Positions 9,094 to 19,067 of a stretch of DNA of 59,969 nucleotides are shown piece after piece. The notes below the pieces were generated by a model, which saw only the letters and a program-made list of their open reading frames with translations, searched no databases and had not been told where the DNA came from. The position numbers and the translations under genes are program-made. Source of the stretch: an uncultured Eubacteriales bacterium (lineage in GTDB: Bacteria; Bacillota; Clostridia; Oscillospirales; Acutalibacteraceae). The stretch is taken from positions 1 to 59,969 of the forward strand of contig ONBJ01000002.1 in assembly GCA_900316025.1 (NCBI GenBank), in the 5' to 3' direction. Every line of letters starts with the position of its first letter. The stretch's first letter is position 1.

Positions 9094-10833
9094 ATGAAAG
9101 AACTTATGATAGGAAATGCCGCTCTTGCACGTGGTCTTTACGAGGCCGGCTGTTCGGTTATATCGAGTTATCCGGGTACTCCGAGTACTGAAATAACCGA
9201 AGAATTTGCAAAATTCAATGATACCTACTGCGAATGGGCTCCCAACGAAAAGGTAGCTACAGAAACGGCTTTCGGAGCTTCTCTCAGAGGAAAACGCTCT
9301 GCCTGCTGTATGAAACACGTTGGTCTTAACGTAGCTGCCGACCCTCTTTTTACTATGTCATATACGGGTGTGAATGCAGGTATGGTTATCTGCGTTGCAG
9401 ATGACCCCGGAATGCACTCTTCTCAGAATGAACAGGATTCACGTCATTATGCCGTTGCTGCAAAAGTTCCCATGCTTGAGCCGTCAGATTCACAGGAGGC
9501 TCTCGACTTTGCAAAAGTTGCTTACGAAATTTCGGAACAGTTCGATACACCTGTTTTAATAAAGATGTGTACACGAGTTGCACATTCACAGAGTATTGTC
9601 GAAAAGGGCGAAAGAACTGAAATAACAAAGGAATATGTTAAAAATCCTCAGAAATATATAATGGCTCCTGCAAATGCAATAGCACGTCACCCTTTTGTTG
9701 AGGAAAGAACTAAAAAGCTTATTGAATATGCCGAAACCTCACCTCTTAACAGAATTGAAGATGGCAACGGAACTTATGATTTCGGTATAATAACTTCCTC
9801 TACATCTTATCAGTATGTAAAAGAGGTTTTCGGTGACAGCGTTTCTGTATTGAAGCTCGGTATTGTAAATCCCCTTCCTGTGGAGCTTATCAAGAAATTT
9901 GCCGAAAAGGTTTCAAAGGTTTACGTTATAGAGGAACTTGACCCTGTTATTGAAACTCACTGCAAGACACTCGGAATTGATGTTATCGGTAAAGAAAAGT
10001 TCTCAATTCTCGGAGAGTTCTCTCAGAAAACCATAGCTGAAGCTTTCGGACTTGACAAAAATGAAAATATCTGCCTTGATACAAATATTCCCGTAAGACC
10101 TCCTATGATGTGTGCAGGCTGTCCTCACCGTGGAATGTACTATGTTCTTGCCAAAAATAAAATTACAGTTCTGGGTGACATCGGCTGCTATACGCTGGGT
10201 GCTATGCCTCCGCTGAACGCTCTTGATATGACACTCTGTATGGGAGCTTCCGTTTCAGGACTTCACGGCTATAACAAAGCCGGTGACGGTCAGACTGAGG
10301 GCAGAACCGTATGTGTTATCGGAGATTCCACTTTTATTCATTCAGGTGTTACAGGTCTGATAAATGTGGCATATAATCAGTCAAATTCTACCGTAATCAT
10401 ACTTGATAACTCAATTACGGGTATGACAGGTCATCAGCAGAACCCTACTACAGGTTTCAATATAAAGGGCGACCCCGCAGGCAAGGTAAATCTTGAAGCT
10501 CTCTGCAAATCCATAGGCATAAACTCTGTCAGAGTTGTTGACCCCTACAATCTTGATGAATGCGAAAAGGCTGTAAAGGAAGAACTAGCAAAGAATGAGC
10601 CTTCGGTTATCATATCACGCAGACCTTGTGTTCTGCTAAAGTATGTCAAGCCTAAAAAACCGCTTTCGGTAAACAAAGATAAATGCAGAGGCTGTAAGCG
10701 TTGTATGAAGTTCGGCTGTCCTGCAATTTCATTCAGGGACGGAAACGCTGTCATTGACAAGACATTGTGCATAGGCTGCGGTGTCTGTGCAGGACTTTGT
10801 CCTTTTGATGCTTTTGAATGTGAGGGGGAATAA
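9094..10833 (+). CDS. iorA: Indolepyruvate:ferredoxin oxidoreductase, alpha subunit
   Basis: Catalytic subunit of the oxygen-sensitive enzyme that oxidatively decarboxylates arylpyruvates (from Trp, Phe, Tyr) to aryl-acetyl-CoA and reduces ferredoxin. 579 residues. N-terminal domain with SYPGTPSTEITEEF (about 24-37). The thiamine diphosphate domain contains MMCAGCPHRGMYYVL and LGDIGCYTLGA (about 342-375) and the GDSTFIHSG region. The C-terminal ferredoxin domain has two 4Fe-4S sets, CRGCKRCMKFGC and CIGCGVCAGLC (about 530-570). The next gene starts five bases after its stop and uses an SD inside its end, indicating coupling with iorB. Confidence 0.93.
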   Translation: MKELMIGNAALARGLYEAGCSVISSYPGTPSTEITEEFAKFNDTYCEWAPNEKVATETAFGASLRGKRSACCMKHVGLNVAADPLFTMSYTGVNAGMVICVADDPGMHSSQNEQDSRHYAVAAKVPMLEPSDSQEALDFAKVAYEISEQFDTPVLIKMCTRVAHSQSIVEKGERTEITKEYVKNPQKYIMAPANAIARHPFVEERTKKLIEYAETSPLNRIEDGNGTYDFGIITSSTSYQYVKEVFGDSVSVLKLGIVNPLPVELIKKFAEKVSKVYVIEELDPVIETHCKTLGIDVIGKEKFSILGEFSQKTIAEAFGLDKNENICLDTNIPVRPPMMCAGCPHRGMYYVLAKNKITVLGDIGCYTLGAMPPLNALDMTLCMGASVSGLHGYNKAGDGQTEGRTVCVIGDSTFIHSGVTGLINVAYNQSNSTVIILDNSITGMTGHQQNPTTGFNIKGDPAGKVNLEALCKSIGINSVRVVDPYNLDECEKAVKEELAKNEPSVIISRRPCVLLKYVKPKKPLSVNKDKCRGCKRCMKFGCPAISFRDGNAVIDKTLCIGCGVCAGLCPFDAFECEGE

Positions 10834-10837
10834 TCTT

Positions 10838-11410
10838 ATGGCAACTAAAAATATAATGATTGTTGGTGTAGGCGGTCAGGGTTCTTTGCTTGCCTCCAAA
10901 TTACTTGGCAGACTTCTCGTTGACGAGGGCTTTGACGTTAAAGTAAGTGAAGTTCATGGTATGAGCCAGCGTGGCGGTTCTGTTGTCACTTATGTAAAAT
11001 TCGGCGACAGAGTTTTTTCTCCCGTAATCGAGGAGGGAGAAGCTGATTTTATCGTAAGCTTTGAAAAAATCGAAGCTGCACGATATATTAAAAATCTTAA
11101 AAAAGACGGTACTGTCATCGTAAATACTCAGCAGATAGACCCTATGCCCGTTATAATCGGAAATGCTTCCTATCCTGAAAATGTTCTTGATGAAATGCAG
11201 TCAAAAGGTGCAAATGTTGACGCTATAGATGCTCTTTCTCTTGCTTCTGAGGCAGGCTCTGCAAAGGCTTGTAATATAGTTCTTATGGGCAGACTTGCTA
11301 AATATTTCGATATTTCTTATGAGAAATGGGAAAACGCTATAGAAAAATGCGTAAAGCCTAACTTTATCAAAATAAACAAAAAAGCCTTCAGTCTTGGATA
11401 TAACAACTGA
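10838..11410 (+). CDS. iorB: Indolepyruvate:ferredoxin oxidoreductase, beta subunit
   Basis: Gamma-domain subunit of the IorAB complex, 190 residues, the normal length. The opening IMIVGVGGQGSLLASKLLG and the HGMSQRGGSVVTYV segment (about 42-56) are characteristic of the 2-oxoacid oxidoreductase gamma domain. The ATG at 10838 is four bases after the iorA stop, and its SD (GAGGGGGA) overlaps the last iorA codons; an upstream in-frame ATG lies inside iorA. The two subunits are expected to be made in equal amounts. Confidence 0.92.
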   Translation: MATKNIMIVGVGGQGSLLASKLLGRLLVDEGFDVKVSEVHGMSQRGGSVVTYVKFGDRVFSPVIEEGEADFIVSFEKIEAARYIKNLKKDGTVIVNTQQIDPMPVIIGNASYPENVLDEMQSKGANVDAIDALSLASEAGSAKACNIVLMGRLAKYFDISYEKWENAIEKCVKPNFIKINKKAFSLGYNN

Positions 11411-11428
11411 TACTCTGAGCTTCTTTTC

Positions 11429-11527
11429 GGCGATTGCAGCCCACGGCAGATTTATCTTCCGTGGCATTCAGGCGGTATACCGCCTGAATGCGTTCAAAAG
11501 CAAAGCTTTTGAACGGCTGCAATCGCC
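11429..11527 (+). repeat. Cloverleaf intergenic element, copy 3 (order Q-R-P)
   Basis: Outer stem GGCGATTGCAGC (11429-11440) with 11516-11527. Arms CCACGG.AGAT/ATCT.CCGTGG, GCATTCAGGCGG/CCGCCTGAATGC and GTTCAAAAGC/GCTTTTGAAC. Flanks CTCTG and CAGAG, and AGCTT and AAGCT, extend pairing outward. Confidence 0.9.
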
Positions 11528-11585
11528 ATAGTCGGAAAGCTGACAGAGGTTTTAAGAATATAATAAAAAAGAGAGTGTGGTAAAA

Positions 11586-12896
11586 TTGCAGAAAAAGTAT
11601 TTTCAACCTGAAAAAGAAACTATGTCTGCCGAAAACATCAAAAAAATTCAGGACGAAAAGCTTGTAAAACAGGTACGTTATGTTTACGATAATGTGGAGT
11701 ATTATCGCAGACTTATGGACGAAAAGGGTGTAAAGCCTGAGGATATAAAAGGAACTGAGGATTTGCACAAGCTGCCTTTTGTTAAAAAGGACGATTTGAG
11801 GGAAGCATATCCTTACGGCTTACTTGCAACCGATATCAAAAACTGTGTGCGTATTCACTCAACCTCGGGAACAACAGGAAAACGTGTAGTTGCTTTCTAT
11901 ACACAAAACGATGTTGATATGTGGGAGGAGTGCTGTGCCCGTGCAATAGTTGCCGCAGGCGGCGATAAGCACGATGTCTGTCAGGTAAGCTACGGCTACG
12001 GTCTGTTTACAGGCGGTGCAGGTCTGCACGGAGGCTCTCACAAGGTCGGCTGTCTTACTCTGCCGATGTCAAGCGGAAATACTGACAGACAGATACAGTT
12101 TATGATGGATTTAAATTCAACAATTCTTTGCTGTACACCGTCTTATGCTGCCTACATAGGCGAATCCCTTAAAGAAAAGGGATTCAAACCCGAAGATAAT
12201 AAGCTTAAAGCCGGAATATTCGGTGCTGAACCCTGGACTGAGGAAATGCGTAGAAATATTGAAAACTCCCTTGGAATAAAAGCATACGACATATACGGTC
12301 TTACAGAAATAAGCGGCCCGGGTGTTGCTTTTGAATGTGAGGAACAGTCAGGTATGCACATAAACGAAGATCACTTCATCGCCGAAATAATTAATCCTGA
12401 TACCGGTGAGGTTCTCCCTCTCGGCTCTAAGGGTGAGCTTGTGTTTACTTCTCTCGACAAGGAAGCTTTCCCTCTCTTGCGTTACCGTACAAGAGATATA
12501 TGTATTCTTTCACGTGAAAAATGCTCCTGCGGAAGAACATTCGTTAAAATGACAAAGCCTATGGGGCGTTCTGATGATATGATGATTATAAGAGGCGTAA
12601 ACGTGTTCCCCAGCCAGATTGAAACTGTACTTCTTAACTGCGGTTATGCTCCCAACTATCAGATTATCGTTGACAGAGTTAATAATACCGATACCTTCGA
12701 TGTACACGTTGAAATGAGAGAAGAGGATTTCTCCGATATTCCTAACGGTATCACTCAGAGAGAAAAACAGCTTCAGAGTGCTATGAAAACTATGCTTGGC
12801 ATTAACCCCAGAGTACGTCTTGTTGCTCCTAAAAGTATAGCTCGCTCTGAAGGCAAGGCTGTAAGAGTTATAGACAAGCGTAAGCTGATTGACTAA
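11586..12896 (+). CDS. paaK: Phenylacetate-CoA ligase family protein (second copy)
   Basis: A second adenylate-forming arylacetate-CoA ligase, paralogous to the gene at 7756. The P-loop reads HSTSGTTGKRVVAFYT, followed by YGLTEISGPGV, RYRTRD, CSCGRTFVK and a C-terminal RSEGKAVRVIDKR with the expected Lys. Three starts are possible: GTG 11577, TTG 11586 and ATG 11622. The TTG makes the N-terminus line up with the first PaaK and sits about 10 bases after AGAGAG; GTG is too close to that site. Having two ligases around one IorAB may mean different aryl side chains or different directions of reaction (inference). Confidence 0.87.
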   Translation: MQKKYFQPEKETMSAENIKKIQDEKLVKQVRYVYDNVEYYRRLMDEKGVKPEDIKGTEDLHKLPFVKKDDLREAYPYGLLATDIKNCVRIHSTSGTTGKRVVAFYTQNDVDMWEECCARAIVAAGGDKHDVCQVSYGYGLFTGGAGLHGGSHKVGCLTLPMSSGNTDRQIQFMMDLNSTILCCTPSYAAYIGESLKEKGFKPEDNKLKAGIFGAEPWTEEMRRNIENSLGIKAYDIYGLTEISGPGVAFECEEQSGMHINEDHFIAEIINPDTGEVLPLGSKGELVFTSLDKEAFPLLRYRTRDICILSREKCSCGRTFVKMTKPMGRSDDMMIIRGVNVFPSQIETVLLNCGYAPNYQIIVDRVNNTDTFDVHVEMREEDFSDIPNGITQREKQLQSAMKTMLGINPRVRLVAPKSIARSEGKAVRVIDKRKLID

Positions 12897-12939
12897 AATC
12901 TTTACTATTTTATCTTATATTTTTAAAGGAGGTTTTTTT

Positions 12940-13371
12940 ATGGCTGTAAAACAATTATCCATATTTGTGGAAAACAAAGAGGGTAAACTCGTAACCATTA
13001 CGGATTCAATCGCTGAGGCAGGTATCGATATCCGTGCTATGAGCGTTGCCGATACTCAGGACTTCGGCATATTCCGTCTTATTGTTACAGACCCCGAAAA
13101 AGCTAAGGAGGCTCTCGAATCCTCAGGCTGTTTCGTATCAATCACCAAGGTTGTCGGCGTTTCAATCCCCGATGAACCCGGTTCGCTCGCTAAAATCGTT
13201 CATATTCTCGCCAGACACAATATAAATATTGAGTATATGTACGCTTTTATCACCGTTTCAAAAAAGTTCGCTTCCGTTGTTCTTCGTGTTGAGGATAATA
13301 ATAAAGCCGAAGCTATTCTTACCGCAAACGGTATCAGACTGCTTGAAGAAAAAGATATAGTTTCCATGTAA
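12940..13371 (+). CDS. ACT-domain amino acid-binding protein
   Basis: A 143-residue protein made of two ACT domains (about 3-65 and 70-140), with no enzyme domain. ACT domains bind amino acids and act as allosteric sensors. The second domain has the typical VSIPDEPGSLAKIVHIL start, where the Asp/Gly-rich loop forms the ligand site. A perfect SD (AAAGGAGG) lies 7 bases before the ATG at 12940; an upstream in-frame GTG/ATG would overlap the ligase. It is the last gene of the paaK-iorAB-paaK group, and small ACT proteins are commonly found with such ligases, so it may sense Phe or another aromatic amino acid (inference). Confidence 0.85.
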   Translation: MAVKQLSIFVENKEGKLVTITDSIAEAGIDIRAMSVADTQDFGIFRLIVTDPEKAKEALESSGCFVSITKVVGVSIPDEPGSLAKIVHILARHNINIEYMYAFITVSKKFASVVLRVEDNNKAEAILTANGIRLLEEKDIVSM

Positions 13372-13388
13372 AAGTTCTGTACTGTCAC

Positions 13389-13534
13389 AAAATGCCTGCT
13401 GCCTGTTCGGGTGGCGATTTCAGCCGTCAAAAGCGTCCGCTTTTGACAAAATCAAGCGTAACGCTTGATTTTCGTTTCGGAAGTATTCCGAAACGGACTG
13501 AAATCGCCGCTCCGTACAAGGCAGCAGGCATTTT
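13389..13534. terminator. Terminator-like hairpin carrying a cloverleaf element in its loop
   Basis: AAAATGCCTGCTGCCT (13389-13404) and its exact complement (13519-13534) form a 16-bp stem with A run and T5 run at the ends, the form of a bidirectional terminator between two convergent genes. Its 114-base loop contains cloverleaf copy 4. Confidence 0.75.
13413..13508 (-). repeat. Cloverleaf intergenic element, copy 4 (order P-R-Q on plus)
   Basis: Outer stem GGCGATTTCAG (13413-13423) with CTGAAATCGCC (13498-13508). Compared with other copies, G-to-T on the left is matched by C-to-A on the right, a compensatory change in the otherwise conserved stem. Arms: GTCAAAAGCG/CGCTTTTGAC, AAATCAAGCG/CGCTTGATTT, CGTTTCGGAA/TTCCGAAACG. 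Confidence 0.92.
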
Positions 13535-13554
13535 TCAGTGCTTTTTTCAGAAAG

Positions 13555-13595
13555 CAAGCAATCCCCTGTGCCATTTCTGCACAAGGGATTGTAAA
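13555..13595. terminator. Hairpin between convergent genes, probably the ilvC terminator
   Basis: CAATCCC.TGTGC and GCACA.GGGATTG form an imperfect stem around position 13575, about 27 bases past the ilvC stop. There is no strong T run on the minus strand, so its function as a terminator is moderate inference. Confidence 0.45.
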
Positions 13596-13617
13596 AATTA
13601 AATAATTTCAGAAAAAA

Positions 13618-14670
<1,053 letters not shown>

Positions 14671-14695
14671 TTACGCCATAATGTGGCTAACTAGT

Positions 14696-14724
14696 ATAAT
14701 ACACCTTTAAAGCGTTGATGTCAA
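14696..14724 (-). promoter_or_regulatory. Promoter of ilvC
   Basis: TTGACA (14724-14719), a 17-base spacer and TATTAT (14701-14696) on the minus strand; this is close to the sigma-A consensus. The short leader contains GCCACATTATGGC, a small hairpin, before the SD. No T-box or Trp-like attenuator was seen. Confidence 0.8.
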
Positions 14725-14755
14725 TAATTTACAAAGTTTATGAACAAAATTTGTT

Positions 14756-15232
14756 TTACTTTCCTCTGGTACGTTCTATTGCAACCGTACCTGTTCTTAC
14801 TATTTCCTTAATTCCGTAGGTTCTCAGCAGATTTACAAGCGTTTCTATATTATCAGATGTATCGGTAATCTGGAGTGTTATCGTATTTGTGCTTACATCT
14901 ATTATTTTAGCGTTCATAAGCTCTGCGATACCCATAATCTCAACCCTGCTGCTCGTATTGCAGTTTACCTTTACAAGTGCAAGCTCTCGGCTGACGTAAT
15001 CTTTCAGAATTTTAACCTCAATAACGGGTATAAGCTTGTTGAGCTGCTTTTTAATCTGTTCGGCAACATACTCGTCACCATCGGCTATGATTGTAATTCT
15101 CGAAACGTTTATATCAGTTGTTATTCCGACAGCAAGGCTCTCTATGTTGAATCCCCTTCTTGAGAAAAGACCTGTGACCTTGCTCAGAACTCCTGCATAG
15201 TTCTCTACCAGTATATATATAGTATGCTTCAT
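14756..15232 (-). CDS. ilvN: Acetolactate synthase, small regulatory subunit
   Basis: Regulatory partner of IlvB; binds valine for feedback control. 158 residues: an N-terminal ACT domain starting HTIYILVENYAGVLSKVTGL with RRGFNIESLAVG (about 25-37), and a C-terminal half with the typical KLIPVIEV, ELALVKV and EIVRTGTVAIERT strands. It starts 21 bases after ilvB, with SD AGGAGGA. Length and gene order are those of the IlvH/IlvN family. Confidence 0.95.
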   Translation of the reverse strand: MKHTIYILVENYAGVLSKVTGLFSRRGFNIESLAVGITTDINVSRITIIADGDEYVAEQIKKQLNKLIPVIEVKILKDYVSRELALVKVNCNTSSRVEIMGIAELMNAKIIDVSTNTITLQITDTSDNIETLVNLLRTYGIKEIVRTGTVAIERTRGK

Positions 15233-15253
15233 AAAAAAGTCCTCCTGTTTATC

Positions 15254-16879
15254 TTAAATAGACGGCGTATCAGGACTAACTCTGCACACCAGCAAAAATG
15301 GTTTATCCGATTTTATCATCTCCTGGGCATATTTCTCAGCCTCTTCATTTGAAGTCGCATATGCCGAATCAATATTGTATGCCTCAGCAATCTTTGTAAA
15401 GCTGGGCGTTTCATCATCAAGGAATACTCCCGAATAACGTCCGTCATATAAATTTTTCTGAAGCTCTCTTACCATACCAAGCCTGTCATTACGCATAATT
15501 ATTATCTTTACGTTGAGATGGTTCTGAGCTATTGTTCCCAGCTCATTCATTCCCATCTGGAACGAACCGTCACCGCATACTACCACAACCTGTCTGTCGG
15601 GTCTTGCGAATTTTGCTCCTATTGCCGCCGGTACGGAATATCCCATTGTACCCATACCGCCTGTTGTAAGAAATCTTCCTTCCTTGATACGGAAATTGTT
15701 TGCACACCAAATCTGATTCTGTCCTACATCTGCCACAAGTATCGACTTGTTAGGAAGCATTTCCGAAAGTCTTGCAACAAAGCTTCTGGGTTCGACACAG
15801 CCGTCAAAGCGTGGCGGTATTCTGAAAAGCTCCTGCTTCCAACGCTCCGTTGTATCCTCCCACATATGCGGCACGTGATAGTCGCCTATAATATCGCAAA
15901 GATGACTTATTACCGATTTCATATCACCTACTATAGGAATTGTCGCTTCTACATTCTTTCCTATTTCCGCAGGGTCTATATCTATATGTATTATGCTGGA
16001 ACGAACCGAAAGCTGGTCGGGTGATGCTACTGCCCTGTCGCCTACTCTCGCACCGCATATCATTATCACATCAGCTTCGTGAATTGCTCTGTTTGCAACT
16101 CTCTTTCCGTGAGAACCCAGCATTCCCAGATAAAGCTTGTTTTCGGTCGGCATAACACCTATTCCCATCATAGTGGAAACTACGGGTATTCCTGTTTTCA
16201 TAGCAAACTCTACAAGCTTAAGCTTTGCTCCCGATGTAAGCACTCCGCCTCCTGCACATATTACAGGTCTTGAAGCACTTTTTATAAGCTCTGCTGCTTT
16301 TTCTATCTGTCTTGTATGTCCCTCAACTGTAGGCTTATATCCTGCTATCTCGGCTTTCTTCGGATATGAAAACTTCTTTACCTTATTTGACTGAATATCT
16401 ATCGGAACATCTATAAGCACAGGCCCGGGTCTTCCCGTTGTGGCTATGTAAAATGCCTCTTTGAACACTCTGGGCAAATCCTCGGTATCCCTTACAAGAT
16501 AGCTGTGCTTTACAAAAGGTTCACACGCTCCCGTAATATCTGCCTCCTGAAAAACATCTCTTCCTATCAGGTCGCTTCTTACCTGTCCCGTTATCGCTAC
16601 TATCGGTATCGAATCCATATAAGCTGTAGCTATTCCCGTAATCATATTTGTAGCTCCCGGCCCTGAGGTAGCCACACATACACCCGGCTTGCTGACCGAA
16701 CGTGCATATCCGCTGGCTGCATGAACAGAATTCTGCTCCTGCCTTACAAGTATATGCTTTATATCGGAATCAAGAAGAGCGTCGTAAAAAGGACATATGG
16801 CTGCTCCGGGATAACCGAATACTATCTCCACGCCCTCTTGCTCCAGACATTTTACCATTATCTCAGCACCACTAATCAT
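15254..16879 (-). CDS. ilvB: Acetolactate synthase, large catalytic subunit
   Basis: Thiamine diphosphate enzyme that condenses two pyruvates (or pyruvate and 2-oxobutyrate), the first common step of branched-chain amino acid synthesis. 541 residues. Visible are the catalytic Glu region VRQEQNSVHAASGYAR (about 45-60), GRPGPVLIDVPID, the FAD-domain ICAGGGVL, and the cofactor motif GDGSFQMGMNELGTIAQ followed by NDRLGMVRE (about 435-470). I place the start at ATG 16879 because TAGGAG lies about 10 bases before it; an in-frame TTG at 16900 would start inside the SD. It heads ilvB-ilvN. Confidence 0.95.
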   Translation of the reverse strand: MISGAEIMVKCLEQEGVEIVFGYPGAAICPFYDALLDSDIKHILVRQEQNSVHAASGYARSVSKPGVCVATSGPGATNMITGIATAYMDSIPIVAITGQVRSDLIGRDVFQEADITGACEPFVKHSYLVRDTEDLPRVFKEAFYIATTGRPGPVLIDVPIDIQSNKVKKFSYPKKAEIAGYKPTVEGHTRQIEKAAELIKSASRPVICAGGGVLTSGAKLKLVEFAMKTGIPVVSTMMGIGVMPTENKLYLGMLGSHGKRVANRAIHEADVIMICGARVGDRAVASPDQLSVRSSIIHIDIDPAEIGKNVEATIPIVGDMKSVISHLCDIIGDYHVPHMWEDTTERWKQELFRIPPRFDGCVEPRSFVARLSEMLPNKSILVADVGQNQIWCANNFRIKEGRFLTTGGMGTMGYSVPAAIGAKFARPDRQVVVVCGDGSFQMGMNELGTIAQNHLNVKIIIMRNDRLGMVRELQKNLYDGRYSGVFLDDETPSFTKIAEAYNIDSAYATSNEEAEKYAQEMIKSDKPFLLVCRVSPDTPSI

Positions 16880-16944
16880 TAAAAGGCACACTCCTATCAA
16901 TTTTCTATGTTTTTCTTTTCAAATTACAAGCTTACGCCTACGCT

Positions 16945-17045
16945 GCGGCGATTGCAAACCCACGCAGACTTGTGTCTGCGTGGGAATTTAAATGGTATGC
17001 CATTTAAATTGTCAAAAGCTTTGCTTTTGACTGTGCAATCGCCGC
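16945..17045 (+). repeat. Cloverleaf intergenic element, copy 5 (order Q-R-P)
   Basis: Outer stem GCGGCGATTGCA (16945-16956) with 17034-17045. Arms CCCACGCAGAC/GTCTGCGTGGG, AATTTAAATGG/CCATTTAAATT and GTCAAAAGC/GCTTTTGAC. This is the only copy whose Q-R-P direction opposes both neighbouring genes. The right flank carries GCTGACGCAGGC, shared in complement with the left flank of copy 1. Confidence 0.9.
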
Positions 17046-17089
17046 CTGAGTGCTGACGCAGGCTTTCTGATTTATCATAAATAAGTATA

Positions 17090-18868
17090 CTAGAATACGT
17101 TTGTCAGACGTTTTTTCATAGCTATAATCCATTCCTTGGGCAAAGCTACAGGTTTAAGAATTGTCATAGCATATGCTATTTCCGTCAGCAAATCGCAGTT
17201 GAACGAAAGCATATTTGAATAGCGTATCCTGTTGCTGTCCACCAAATCCTTTGAGCTGTTGCTTATATGCTCAAGCATAAGATGCTGAATAAACATAAAT
17301 TCGCAGAGATAACCCACAGTTGAATTATTCAGCCTTGCACTCTGAAGCAGGCTCATAGAAGTCCAGTTTACCTGTGCGAGGTCGCTTATATGCAGCTTAT
17401 ATTTTCTGTGGTCGGGTGTATTGCATATCCATCTGACAAGAAGCCAGCTAAGGCAGCAACCCAGTATAACCATAACAATTTTTACAATAATCTCGGGACT
17501 CATAACTGCCGTAGGATATACTACAGAGGATATAAGCTGTACAGAAAATCCCGCTTTCATAAAATGACTTGATGTTACCGATATTCCCACCATTGATATC
17601 ATATAAGATACAGGCAGTCTGATGTCAAACGGAACTGCTCCGAGTATCAGCATATAAACCACTATCAGAGATATAATTCCGACAATTCCGGGTATTGTAG
17701 CTCTGAGCTTTACCTCAGGGTATATGGCAAGAACACAGAACGATGCCACAGGAAGTACCATAGCCTCTGTTACAGGAAGTATCTTTGCTATAAACGTAAA
17801 CAAGGCAACTATTCCTGCTATCTGTATAGCCTTTCTTAGATTGTATGACGAGCTGTACGAAAAACGCTTTTTCAAAACGGAAAGCCTGAATTTGAAAGCT
17901 TCGTTGAACGTTCCCTTTTTTATAACAGGCTTGTTCTTGTACTTTGCATAATCCACAAGGCTGAGAAGATACTTTTTCCACAGCGACGAAAGCTGGGGAT
18001 TGGATATAGAATACTCGTCAACAAATCCGTTAAGCTCTATCGCAAGTCTTTTTATGGACTTTGCTCTTGAAAAAATCCTGATTAATTCTTCAAAATATTC
18101 CGTATCGTTTTCGCTTAATTCCGAAAGCTTTGTTTCCGTATCGTAAATAAGGTCGCTTATCTGCTCCATAGTAAGCAAAGACAGAAAGTCCCTTTTTTTG
18201 CTTTCGTCCAGTATGTAGCACTGGTCTACAAATGAAGAATAATTCTCTTTGCAAAACTCACTTGTAACCGAAAATAAATCCTTGTCATCGGAAATAGCTT
18301 CACCGCTGACTAATTTCCTCATCTTGTCAGCTATAGCCTTGCAGCCTGCTATGACATATTCATCGTCCTCGTGCTTTCTGAAAAAGTTGTTGGCGACAAG
18401 CATAACCGCACCTGATACCGCCATACAGAACAGTACGCACAGAAGCCTTCTCGGAATATGTGCAGGAGCTATTCCTCCGGAATACTCCATAAGCAGCACC
18501 TGCAGGGAAATCGTAAAATAAGCACCTGTCGGCTGAAGATTGTCATAAAGCACAAATGCCGTAAATCCTATAACCGCAAAATTTATGACTGCTGCGGCAA
18601 TAAAATTCATACCGCCAAACGTGCCGAGAAGTACAACGGCAAGCAGCGTTATTCCGTAACGCATATAGTTTGTCAGCTTTATTGTCGTTCCGTAAAGCTC
18701 TCTTATGCCTATCACCGATACCAGTGCCGTTACAACGTTTGCCCTGCCAAACATAAATCTTACTATAAAGCACAGTAATATTCCCAATATGGCAACAGGA
18801 AAATTTTTACGAAAGCTTTTCCACAGCCTTGCGAGCATATCAGTACTACGCTTTTTTAATTTTTCCAT
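17090..18868 (-). CDS. FUSC/ArAE family membrane protein (aromatic acid exporter-like)
   Basis: A 592-residue membrane protein with two hydrophobic bundles: about six helices at residues 22-165 and another six at about 350-490, separated by a charged cytoplasmic helical region. This two-bundle layout is that of the fusaric acid resistance/aromatic acid exporter family (PF04632/PF06081/PF13515 types), which pump out aromatic or other carboxylic acids. No substrate motif is visible. A good sigma-A promoter lies upstream. Its 3' end is close to repeat copy 5 and to ilvB. The family is inferred from layout and composition. Confidence 0.7.
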   Translation of the reverse strand: MEKLKKRSTDMLARLWKSFRKNFPVAILGILLCFIVRFMFGRANVVTALVSVIGIRELYGTTIKLTNYMRYGITLLAVVLLGTFGGMNFIAAAVINFAVIGFTAFVLYDNLQPTGAYFTISLQVLLMEYSGGIAPAHIPRRLLCVLFCMAVSGAVMLVANNFFRKHEDDEYVIAGCKAIADKMRKLVSGEAISDDKDLFSVTSEFCKENYSSFVDQCYILDESKKRDFLSLLTMEQISDLIYDTETKLSELSENDTEYFEELIRIFSRAKSIKRLAIELNGFVDEYSISNPQLSSLWKKYLLSLVDYAKYKNKPVIKKGTFNEAFKFRLSVLKKRFSYSSSYNLRKAIQIAGIVALFTFIAKILPVTEAMVLPVASFCVLAIYPEVKLRATIPGIVGIISLIVVYMLILGAVPFDIRLPVSYMISMVGISVTSSHFMKAGFSVQLISSVVYPTAVMSPEIIVKIVMVILGCCLSWLLVRWICNTPDHRKYKLHISDLAQVNWTSMSLLQSARLNNSTVGYLCEFMFIQHLMLEHISNSSKDLVDSNRIRYSNMLSFNCDLLTEIAYAMTILKPVALPKEWIIAMKKRLTNVF

Positions 18869-18929
18869 TGTAAAATTCCCTCTTTTAAAATATTTATATT
18901 TTAGCTCAATATTTAAAATATCCCCTATA

Positions 18930-18958
18930 ATTTTATACTACTTTACCGTTATAGTCAA
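18930..18958 (-). promoter_or_regulatory. Promoter of the FUSC-like gene
   Basis: TTGACT (18958-18953), 17 bases, TAAAAT (18935-18930) on the minus strand, about 60 bases before the ATG. Confidence 0.65.
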
Positions 18959-19067
18959 GATTTTTAAAAATTTTGTTTTATGTCCGCAAATACTTGTTGA
19001 ATTTTACACCGCCTTTATGCCATATTTATTCATATCAGCTCTGCGGTATAATTTCTGACAGCTCTCA

